From Xanthobacteraceae bacterium (GTDB lineage: Bacteria; Pseudomonadota; Alphaproteobacteria; Rhizobiales; Xanthobacteraceae): DNA of 6,759 bases. Positions 1-4,175 of the stretch are shown one piece after another. A program made the position numbers and the translations under genes. The stretch spans positions 1 to 6,759 of the forward strand of contig JASHYD010000571.1 in NCBI GenBank assembly GCA_030043175.1. The letters run 5' to 3'. The notes below the pieces were generated by a model that saw only the letters and a list, made by a program, of their open reading frames with translations, was not told where the DNA came from and did no database searches. Positions within the stretch are counted from its first letter, which is position 1, and each line of letters opens with the position of its first letter.

Positions 1-163
1 CTTCGGCAGCTTCGTAGGTTGAAAACGTCGCCTTAGTCTGCCTATCCACTTGGAGCCGGAATTGGCCCATTTCCGGTTTCCGACGCTGCGAAAACAATTC
101 CTGCGCCGGCTCTTCCGGATCTGGCCCCTTGATTACTGTTTTACCACGCAAAACCATTGACAT
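1..163 (-). CDS. Hypothetical protein, 5' part only (runs off left edge)
   Basis: Reading leftward from an ATG at 163, the frame stays open for 54 codons to the window edge, so only the N-terminus is visible. It starts MSMVLRGKTVIKGPDPEEPA and continues as a polar, charged sequence without membrane segments or cysteines. The start at 163 is chosen because a GAGGA ribosome binding site lies five bases upstream; an in-frame ATG at 157 is possible but worse placed. I do not recognise a family. It is divergent from the zinc-finger gene at 380, with about 215 bp between the two starts. The missing C-terminus prevents any functional statement. The frame is short and could be chance, but the good ribosome binding site and plausible composition favour a real gene. 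Confidence 0.55.
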   Translation of the reverse strand, partial: MSMVLRGKTVIKGPDPEEPAQELFSQRRKPEMGQFRLQVDRQTKATFSTYEAAE

Positions 164-182
164 GATGTTCCTCAGACACGCG

Positions 183-249
183 CGCTAGATGGTAGCCATC
201 CGCCGCTAGGCAATCTACCATATCGGGGGGATGATGATGCCGCTAGCGG
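183..249. promoter_or_regulatory. Palindrome cluster in divergent intergenic region
   Basis: Between the divergent starts at 163 and 380 the hexamer CGCTAG occurs three times (183-188, 204-209, 241-246). The last copy sits inside the perfect 10-bp palindrome CCGCTAGCGG (240-249). An inverted repeat ATGGTAG/CTACCAT (189-195 and 215-221, 19-nt spacer) overlaps the first two copies. This could be a binding region for a regulator of one or both flanking genes, or an mRNA hairpin. No clear promoter hexamers are visible. The assignment is tentative. Confidence 0.25.
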
Positions 250-379
250 TCTGGTCCTCGGTCTCGATATGCTTGACGACACCACGAAGCGTGTAGTGGA
301 CGGACCTTCATTGGTGTCTCCCAAGCTCTGATAAACCATTTGGCTGTCGAGGTTTTGGGCGGACGGAGGGCGGCTGCAG

Positions 380-616
380 ATGGAGAGTTATCCGACGTTT
401 CATAATGAAGTCGGGGTGCCCATCGTGCGCGTTGGCTGCCGCGAGTTCGAATGTATCGGGGATAAGCCACCGCAAGATCACCCTCATATCTACCTCAATA
501 TGGGCGATACCGGCGAGATCGTCTGCCCCTATTGCTCTACGTTGTTCCGTTTCGATCCGAGCTTGCGCGCACACGAATCCGATCCGGCGGACTGTGCTTA
601 CAGCGACATGGAGTGA
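380..616 (+). CDS. zf-CHCC zinc-finger domain protein (NDUFS6-like zinc ribbon)
   Basis: The protein has 78 residues, the usual size for stand-alone bacterial members of the zf-CHCC family (Pfam zf-CHCC, related to the zinc-binding part of mitochondrial complex I subunit NDUFS6). The signature is visible in order: an FEC segment with Cys25, a DHPHIYLNMG segment with His34 in the His-Pro position, then CPYCSTLFRF with Cys49 and Cys52. These four residues are the expected Zn ligands. No membrane segment or signal peptide is present, so it should be cytosolic. In alphaproteobacteria such proteins are common single-gene units; a role in respiratory complex I assembly is suggested by homology only. 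A GGAGG lies about ten bases before the ATG. The neighbours do not suggest a shared operon. Confidence 0.9.
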   Translation: MESYPTFHNEVGVPIVRVGCREFECIGDKPPQDHPHIYLNMGDTGEIVCPYCSTLFRFDPSLRAHESDPADCAYSDME

Positions 617-742
617 GAAAGATCGGGCCGGGTTGGGCCGGTTCGGCGTGCACAGCTTCACCGGTGCGGCGCATACTGCGCGCAGCGATGTCAATAAAGA
701 GAGAAGTGGAATCCCGGCCCCTTCACCCTCTGAGCCGCTCGG

Positions 743-946
743 TCAATTTGAATTTTTCAGCTTGCGGAAGACCGGAGCGGGCTCACCCGACAATGCCGCG
801 CTGCCGCGGAAAATCCAGCGGCTGCAACGCTTACCGCTGCAAAGCGCCTTGACGGCCGCATTAGTATTGACCCGCAAGGCGTGGGTCATCGCGCGGCGCT
901 CAATGTGTTCTGAGCCGCCGACCAACAGGTGGCGCGGCCCCGACAC
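743..946 (-). CDS. Possible small hypothetical protein downstream of the CsoR-like gene
   Basis: A 67-codon frame starts at a GTG at 946, 15 bp beyond the stop of the CsoR-like repressor and on the same strand, so the two could be co-transcribed. The translation has a fairly protein-like first half (residues 4-35, including HLLVGGSEHIERR) followed by a basic stretch with two Cys (around residues 36-41). I do not recognise a family. There is no convincing ribosome binding site; a weak AGGA in the palindrome at 952-966 is the only candidate. The opposite strand is also open here, which is common in GC-rich DNA. The call therefore rests mainly on position and composition and is weak. The rest of the stretch 617-742 holds nothing I can identify. 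Confidence 0.3.
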   Translation of the reverse strand: MSGPRHLLVGGSEHIERRAMTHALRVNTNAAVKALCSGKRCSRWIFRGSAALSGEPAPVFRKLKNSN

Positions 947-951
947 CGGTA

Positions 952-966
952 TATAGGAATCCTATA
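952..966. repeat. Inverted repeat TATAGGA-A-TCCTATA at the repressor stop codon
   Basis: A perfect 7-bp inverted repeat with a 1-nt centre overlaps the TAG stop of the CsoR-like gene (962-964). It is too AT-rich and lacks a following T-run, so it is a poor terminator. It could be a protein-binding site for transcription past this point. Its halves share the TCCT/AGGA core with the palindrome upstream of the same gene (1236-1253), but the spacing differs. Confidence 0.35.
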
Positions 967-1225
967 AGTACCGCGCGACCAGTTTGAATTCGCGCAATGC
1001 GGCCTGCGCGCCCGGTCCCGCTGTCTTGAGCGATCGGCTGACGCAATTGCTGATATGGTCGTGAATCAACGCCTTCTTGGCATTTTCGATCGCGCCCTCA
1101 ACGGCCTGCAATTGCTGGGCGCATTGTGAGCAGGGTCGGCCCTGCTCAACCATTTCGATAATTTTTTGCAGATGACCATCGGCCCGCTTCAGGCGTTTGA
1201 CGATCTCCGGATGATTGTGGCGCAT
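962..1225 (-). CDS. Metal-sensing transcriptional repressor, CsoR/RcnR/FrmR family
   Basis: The 87-residue all-helical protein matches the length and pattern of the CsoR/RcnR/FrmR (DUF156) family of tetrameric DNA-binding repressors, which release DNA when they bind metal or react with an aldehyde. The family landmarks are the start HPEIVKRLKRADGHLQKI (residues 5-22), a cysteine segment PCSQC (31-35), and the helix AVEGAIENAKK with HDHISNC (41-61). The ligand triad Cys32, His57, Cys61 has spacings of 25 and 4, identical to Cys36/His61/Cys65 of the copper sensor CsoR. RcnR-type Ni/Co sensors instead carry His at the third position, and FrmR lacks it. Cys35 and His55 are additional possible ligands. 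The true inducer is not certain. The gene is divergent from the operon beginning at 1535, and palindromes directly upstream suggest autoregulation. Confidence 0.93.
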   Translation of the reverse strand: MRHNHPEIVKRLKRADGHLQKIIEMVEQGRPCSQCAQQLQAVEGAIENAKKALIHDHISNCVSRSLKTAGPGAQAALREFKLVARYL

Positions 1226-1235
1226 CGCGTCTCCC

Positions 1236-1253
1236 TATCCTGCCGGCAGGATA
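1236..1253. promoter_or_regulatory. Perfect 18-bp palindrome, candidate repressor operator
   Basis: TATCCTGCCGGCAGGATA is a perfect palindrome whose near edge is 11 bp before the repressor ATG (1225). CsoR/RcnR-family repressors usually bind GC-centred inverted repeats in their own promoter region, so this is a strong candidate autoregulatory operator. It could alternatively form a short hairpin in the mRNA 5' end and occlude translation. The assignment of the binding protein is inferred from position. Confidence 0.6.
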
Positions 1254-1258
1254 TGTCG

Positions 1259-1276
1259 CATCCTGGCTGGTGGATA
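1259..1276. promoter_or_regulatory. Second, diverged copy of the candidate operator
   Basis: CATCCTGGCTGGTGGATA matches the perfect palindrome at 1236 in 13 of 18 positions and keeps the outer ATCC and GGATA blocks at the same spacing. The two copies start 23 bp apart, roughly two helical turns, so they could be bound on one DNA face by repressor tetramers. The copy ends two bases before a possible -10 element for the repressor gene. Confidence 0.4.
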
Positions 1277-1277
1277 G

Positions 1278-1283
1278 ACTATA
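1278..1283 (-). promoter_or_regulatory. Possible -10 element for the CsoR-like gene
   Basis: On the minus strand this reads TATAGT, matching five of six positions of the sigma-70 -10 consensus. The expected -35 position 17 bp upstream (TCGCAA) is poor. Both palindromes (1236-1276) would cover the transcription start and early transcript, a standard layout for repression. Confidence 0.35.
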
Positions 1284-1287
1284 ACAG

Positions 1288-1316
1288 TTGACTCCCGCCA
1301 TTGCGAGGATTATGTG
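1288..1316 (+). promoter_or_regulatory. Possible promoter for the rightward operon
   Basis: TTGACT at 1288-1293 is a good -35 element. Seventeen bases later lies TATGTG (1311-1316), a weak -10. The element sits back-to-back with the possible minus-strand -10 at 1278, and the candidate operators lie just upstream of it. If used, it would produce a leader of about 210 nt before the ATG at 1535. Confidence 0.3.
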
Positions 1317-1330
1317 CCCTGTCGGAAGGT

Positions 1331-1363
1331 GGTTTGGAGGTTTTCAAACCTTCAACCTCAAAC
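1331..1363 (+). promoter_or_regulatory. Leader stem-loop with a mutually exclusive alternative
   Basis: GTTTG-G-AGGTT (1332-1342) pairs perfectly with AACCT-CAAAC (1354-1363), apart from one bulged G. This gives a 10-bp stem with an 11-nt loop. The same bases can instead form GGTTTG (1331-1336) with CAAACC (1345-1350). The two folds cannot coexist, which is the kind of arrangement seen in attenuators and other leader switches. No U-run follows, so a terminator mechanism is not evident. The remainder of 1364-1520 holds no gene I can support and no riboswitch I recognise. Confidence 0.35.
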
Positions 1364-1534
1364 GTCGAGCACATGGGCAGTACCCTCTTTGGCGATGCGA
1401 TCTTGGCCGGTAGGGCCGGGTTCGCGGCGCCACAAAAAACAGAGACCGGACGTGGCATCGACGGCCGCGCGAGCGCCGGCATCTAGCCGGCTACTCCGCC
1501 CGCCTGCCGCGACGAGCGGGAGTGGAGGTGGGCT

Positions 1535-1831
1535 ATGATCGCGAAAACCTTAAAATTCGGCATAGCTTATTCGAGACCTGTCAGAAAGAACCAGCTCGCG
1601 CCGGTCTTTTCCAGCGACAGCACAAATGACTGTTGCGACGCCCGCAAATCGGGCCGTGCCCCTAGGTCGAAGCTGTCGTGCGGGTGGCGGCAGGCGACTG
1701 ATGGCAGGCTCGAATGCCACTGGGAAATTGAACACGCTGACGGTGCGGCCGTTGAAGAGCCGTACCAACGGCGAATGTCCGGACGTTTGATCGGCAGGCA
1801 AGTTTCCGGCCGCCTTTCGGCGGCGGCCTGA
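1535..1831 (+). CDS. Hypothetical small protein with duplicated CxW motif
   Basis: The 98-residue frame begins at an ATG preceded by a strong GGAGG six bases upstream, the best ribosome binding site in this half of the window. The centre carries two matching motifs: CGW (Cys49, Trp51) and, after GRLE, CHW (Cys61, Trp63). They are followed by an acidic stretch EIEHADGAAVEE. The N-terminus is basic and there is no membrane segment. Short alphaproteobacterial proteins of unknown function with similar CxW-GRLECxW segments are familiar to me, but I cannot name a domain. It is the first ORF of the rightward train and ends 15 bp before the next small ORF. Antisense frames are open here, but they are low-complexity and lack comparable start signals. 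Confidence 0.5.
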   Translation: MIAKTLKFGIAYSRPVRKNQLAPVFSSDSTNDCCDARKSGRAPRSKLSCGWRQATDGRLECHWEIEHADGAAVEEPYQRRMSGRLIGRQVSGRLSAAA

Positions 1832-1846
1832 AACGGGAGAGAAAAA

Positions 1847-1972
1847 ATGGAAGAGGGACCTAGTCGTCCCGCTGCGCGCCGGTCAGGCGCGGCAGCGGGA
1901 ACCCCTCCGGGGAAAGCCACTGACATTTTTGCGGCCGCGATGCCAGCCGGCCGGGCAAGCGAGGACGCTTAA
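1847..1972 (+). CDS. Possible 41-residue Ala/Pro-rich peptide
   Basis: An ATG at 1847 opens a 41-codon frame ending in TAA at 1970-1972. A GGGAGAG ribosome binding site sits about five bases upstream and the preceding ORF stops 15 bp earlier, so position and translation signal are good. The peptide begins MEEGPSRPAARRSGAAAG and is rich in Ala, Pro, Gly and Arg with no motif. Composition of this kind is easily produced by chance in GC-rich DNA. I keep it because of its placement in the ORF train, at low confidence. Confidence 0.3.
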   Translation: MEEGPSRPAARRSGAAAGTPPGKATDIFAAAMPAGRASEDA

Positions 1973-2020
1973 GGCGTCCGCTCGCCTCGGCGCTGCGTAT
2001 CCGCGGCGTGGAGGTGGGTC

Positions 2021-2395
2021 ATGAGCAGAATAACTCGATTAAGAAGAACAATCCGATTTTGGTGTCGGAAGCTATCTGAATTCCGATTTCGGCGAAAAGC
2101 AAACAGGATTCGAAATCCTCGGGCTGACAGGAAAGGTCATCCGGTCAGCGCGGGTTCTTTTTCGCCTTTTTGGGTGATCGCGGCATTGGGGCTGCGTCGC
2201 TTCAAAGATGCCCTGCCGCGATCAGTTGATCCGTCCCTGACGTGGAAATGCCGAATGCCGCCGCTTCATGAGCGGGCACCCGCGCGGCTCACGGTGCTCA
2301 GCCGCGTCTGGGTGATCGTGCTGCACAACTATCACGTCGTTGCCGCGGGCCTGGTCCTTGTCAGGAAATTTTGGCTCGCAACGGCGCGCGGATGA
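2021..2395 (+). CDS. Remnant or mosaic ORF ending in a copy of the NRAMP transporter C-terminal tail
   Basis: This 124-codon frame has a strong GGAGG six bases before its ATG. The first ~35 residues are very basic (MSRITRLRRTIRFWCRK) and are encoded by locally AT-rich DNA. Residues 79-115 (MPPLHERAPARLTVLSRVW, then a hydrophobic stretch ending VVAAGLVLVR) match residues 514-550 of the transporter encoded at 4176-5852. I count 26 identities in 37 ungapped positions, and both frames then stop within about ten codons. In the transporter this segment is the last membrane helix. The ORF is therefore most simply the 3' remnant of a duplicated transporter gene that now has a new 5' end. It could still be translated as a single-span membrane protein; Lys, His and Asn substitutions in and next to the helix suggest relaxed constraint. 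I see no transporter similarity before residue 75. Confidence 0.6.
   Translation: MSRITRLRRTIRFWCRKLSEFRFRRKANRIRNPRADRKGHPVSAGSFSPFWVIAALGLRRFKDALPRSVDPSLTWKCRMPPLHERAPARLTVLSRVWVIVLHNYHVVAAGLVLVRKFWLATARG
2031..2120. other. AT-rich block with clustered short palindromes
   Basis: I count 37 G+C in these 90 bases, clearly below the surrounding GC-rich DNA. The block contains CCGA/TCGG pairs at 2053-2068 and 2083-2092, and the inverted repeat AGGATT-CGA-AATCCT at 2105-2119. It spans the 5' part of the ORF at 2021. It may be foreign DNA, a former regulatory region, or a recombination scar left by the duplication of the transporter tail. Confidence 0.4.
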
Positions 2396-2419
2396 ACGCG
2401 CTCCGTTGGAGTTACCACG

Positions 2420-2668
2420 ATGTGCACAACGAGTTTCCTGCGATCTCGCACCGCGAGCGCCCGCCGTGGCGTCGCACTTAGCCTGTTCCGCTTGGCAAGC
2501 CTGGTTTTGCAGGGCACCACCCGTCTTTACGAAAGACACGTGATCCCGCGTTCTGGCGTCAGCGCTGGTCTGTCGATTTCCAGCGCGCTGGAGAGAGCCG
2601 CCAAGGCGCTGCTGCCCGGGCTGCGCCATGGATGTCACCGAGATCGCTGCAACGAGGTGCAGCCATGA
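2420..2668 (+). CDS. Hypothetical protein translationally coupled to the next gene
   Basis: The 82-codon frame begins 24 bp after the preceding ORF, with a GGAG about nine bases before its ATG. Its TGA stop overlaps the ATG of the next gene in an ATGA arrangement (2665-2668), typical of translational coupling. The protein is basic, with a probable amphipathic helix around residues 19-40 (ALSLFRLASLVLQGTTRLYE) and another around 53-67. Cysteines are at residues 2, 72 and 77. I recognise no family. The coupling and spacing are the main arguments that it is real; a shorter role as a leader ORF for the next gene is possible. Confidence 0.45.
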   Translation: MCTTSFLRSRTASARRGVALSLFRLASLVLQGTTRLYERHVIPRSGVSAGLSISSALERAAKALLPGLRHGCHRDRCNEVQP

Positions 2669-2862
2669 GCGGCTTCGTGGAAAAGGTGGCCGTGGAGGTT
2701 GTGGCCACTCTCATATTCGGCGCCTGCGTAGCCCTCATTTATGGGCTGTTGTCACATTCCGTGGAAACCCATCGTCCGAAACGCCCAACCAACGTAGCGC
2801 GGCCGTTCGGAAAGAGGCCGGGGAAAGATCTGAGGACTTTGGAAAATGACCGGCATAATTGA
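2665..2862 (+). CDS. Small single-span membrane protein
   Basis: The start at 2665 is preferred over an in-frame ATG at 2632 because GAGG lies about seven bases before it and the upstream stop overlaps it as ATGA. The 65-residue protein has one strong membrane segment at about residues 8-31 (VAVEVVATLIFGACVALIYG and onward). It is followed by a positively charged tail with HRPKR and GKRPGKD, so the tail is probably cytosolic. Its 3' end overlaps the next ORF by 17 bases. No family is recognised. Its place just before the MgtC gene suggests a small membrane partner or regulator of the downstream transport proteins; that is inference from context. Confidence 0.65.
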   Translation: MSGFVEKVAVEVVATLIFGACVALIYGLLSHSVETHRPKRPTNVARPFGKRPGKDLRTLENDRHN

Positions 2863-3022
2863 AGAATTTGCAGTGTATCTCGCCGCCTCACTCGTCCTTC
2901 GCGCGGTCGGGGCGATTGGGCAGCTCCTGTCCGTGCCGGAAAAGGCAACGGTTCCGCGACGACAAAAAACATGCGCCCATTGTGGTGATCAACAGGCCGC
3001 AGGTGAAGACGCATCAAAATAG
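2846..3022 (+). CDS. Small membrane-associated protein with a CxxC knuckle
   Basis: An ATG at 2846, inside the end of the preceding gene, opens a 58-codon frame ending in TAG 12 bp before the MgtC start. GAGGA about nine bases upstream serves as ribosome binding site. Residues 8-30 form a hydrophobic helix interrupted by Arg19, so it may be membrane-spanning or surface-lying. The tail has a basic stretch PRRQK and then CAHCG (Cys43, Cys46), a half zinc-ribbon knuckle that could bind a metal or pair in a dimer. No family is recognised. The tight overlap with 2665-2862 and short gap to the MgtC gene indicate one transcription and translation unit. Confidence 0.6.
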   Translation: MTGIIEEFAVYLAASLVLRAVGAIGQLLSVPEKATVPRRQKTCAHCGDQQAAGEDASK

Positions 3023-3034
3023 AGTAGGTGCGAC

Positions 3035-3925
3035 ATGACCATTTCAATTGAACAGGCAGCACTCGATCTGGCTGTTGCACTCAGCCTGAGCGCTGTGATC
3101 GGCTTCGAGCGACAGTGGCACAATCGTCTCGCGGGTCTGCGCACCAATACGCTGGTCGCCCTCGGTGCGGCATCCTTCGTTGTATTCGAACAGCTGATCC
3201 CGGACGAGTCGAGTCCGACCCGTGTCGCGGCGCAAGTCGTGTCTGGAATCGGATTCCTCGGAGCGGGCCTGATCTTCCGCGAAGGTCTGAGCGTGCGCGG
3301 ACTCAACACGGCAGCGACGCTTTGGTGTTCGGCGGCCATCGGCGTCATTGCGGGTGCGGGCTATCCCCTTTACGCCGTAGTGGCCACGGCATTTGTGGTT
3401 TTCGTCAATCTCCTGCTGCGGCCGGTCGTCAGCTACATCAATCGTCAGGCCTTGACGTCGACCGAACTCGAGGTCGGCTATTTGGTGTCGGTCACCTGCC
3501 GAAATCCCGATGAGGCCCACATCAGGGCGCTCCTTCTGCAAGGCCTCGCCGGCTGTGGGATGGCATTGCGCCGTCTCGACAGCAATGATCTGGAAGGGTC
3601 CGGACAGGTCGTCGTTACGGCGTTCACAACAGCCTCACACCGGGTCGATTCCGAGGTGGAAAAAATTGTCGGCCGGCTGAGTCTTGAACCGACTGTCTCG
3701 GCGGCTCGCTGGCAAGCCGATGATCACTTCGATTCCGAGGACCCTCAGGCTATCGCTCCATCGGACACGCCGTCCACCTCTTTCGTCGCGGACGGCGTGA
3801 CGGCTGGCCACAGAGCCAAGCACGGCATGAACGGGTGCGCGCCCCTCGACAACATTGGGGACTTGATGGGTCATGTTCCAAAGCCACCCGGCTCCGAACG
3901 CGCAACCGTGGAATTCGATCACTGA
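3035..3925 (+). CDS. mgtC: MgtC/SapB-family membrane protein with extended C-terminus
   Basis: The N-terminal half is a clear MgtC/SapB domain. It shows GFERQ (residues 23-27), RLAGLRT (31-37) and GIGFLGAG (71-78), and about five membrane segments at roughly 6-24, 37-56, 65-83, 93-110 and 112-134. Residues ~145-226 form the soluble ACT-like C-terminal domain usual for the longer members. Family members support growth at low Mg2+, and Salmonella MgtC acts by inhibiting the F-type ATP synthase rather than by transporting Mg2+. After Trp226 there is a polar 70-residue extension absent from typical ~230-residue members. Start support is an AGGTG ribosome binding site 12 bp after the preceding stop. 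Its neighbours are small membrane ORFs upstream and a noncanonical NRAMP transporter downstream, which fits a magnesium-homeostasis locus. The symbol is by family, not proven orthology. Confidence 0.92.
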   Translation: MTISIEQAALDLAVALSLSAVIGFERQWHNRLAGLRTNTLVALGAASFVVFEQLIPDESSPTRVAAQVVSGIGFLGAGLIFREGLSVRGLNTAATLWCSAAIGVIAGAGYPLYAVVATAFVVFVNLLLRPVVSYINRQALTSTELEVGYLVSVTCRNPDEAHIRALLLQGLAGCGMALRRLDSNDLEGSGQVVVTAFTTASHRVDSEVEKIVGRLSLEPTVSAARWQADDHFDSEDPQAIAPSDTPSTSFVADGVTAGHRAKHGMNGCAPLDNIGDLMGHVPKPPGSERATVEFDH

Positions 3926-3949
3926 TCGGGTCAGGGAGAGGGCAGCGAC

Positions 3950-4150
3950 ATGCCTACGACCAGCCATGCAATCGGCCACGCGGTTCGGTTTTGGCCCCAC
4001 CTCGGCATCGGCCCGATGATCGCCGCCGGTCCCAGCGCTCCGCCCCCTGCGCGGTTGCGAAGGGATGCGGGCAAGGCAGTTCCGCAACAACGGCAAGCGA
4101 TCGTCGTTGTCAGGACCATCGATCGGGCGCTGCGCCAATACAATCGCTAA
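3950..4150 (+). CDS. Hypothetical 66-residue protein between mgtC and the transporter gene
   Basis: The frame starts 24 bp after the MgtC stop with a purine-rich AGGGAGAGGG ribosome binding site, and ends 25 bp before the transporter ATG, filling the gap in operon fashion. The protein is basic, with Pro/Ala-rich centre (IAAGPSAPPPARLRR) and a C-terminal helix ending in RTIDRALRQYNR. There are no cysteines and no convincing membrane segment. No family is recognised. The minus strand is also open here, but without start signals. Placement and ribosome binding site support a gene; the sequence itself is not decisive. Confidence 0.5.
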   Translation: MPTTSHAIGHAVRFWPHLGIGPMIAAGPSAPPPARLRRDAGKAVPQQRQAIVVVRTIDRALRQYNR

Positions 4151-4175
4151 TCAGTTGAACCAGAGGAGCGTGAGC

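Noticed and set aside
405..956. Long plus-strand frame (183 codons), with another at 532-852, over the zinc-finger gene and the following gap
   Set aside because: The first part is an out-of-frame shadow of the zf-CHCC gene. The rest is Arg/Ser/Ala-rich with no ribosome binding site and no recognisable motif.
1279..1486. Opposed open frames on both strands (1301-1486 plus, 1279-1482 minus) in the leader region
   Set aside because: Neither has a good start signal. The plus frame begins at a TTG without a ribosome binding site, and the region is better explained as promoter and leader.
1226..1534. Known metal riboswitch (M-box or yybP-ykoY type) in the leader
   Set aside because: I could not find the conserved core of either class by eye. 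A covariance-model search would be decisive.
1809..1824. GCCGCC-TTTC-GGCGGC hairpin as a transcription terminator
   Set aside because: It lies inside the end of the ORF at 1535 and is followed by purine-rich sequence rather than a T-run.
1567..1926. 119-codon minus-strand frame opposite the ORF at 1535
   Set aside because: It has Ser/Arg/Pro/Ala-rich shadow composition and no ribosome binding site. The plus frame has GGAGG at ideal spacing.
2222..2638. 138-codon minus-strand frame
   Set aside because: It is opposite a plus-strand segment with clear homology to the transporter tail, and its composition is typical of an antisense shadow.
2632..2664. Upstream in-frame start for the small membrane protein at 2665
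   Set aside because: It is less well supported than 2665, which has GAGG upstream and an ATGA overlap with the preceding stop.
4065..4175. Upstream extension of the transporter frame by 37 codons
   Set aside because: There is no ribosome binding site at 4065 and the segment is basic and non-conserved in look. The ATG at 4176 has GAGGAG at good spacing.
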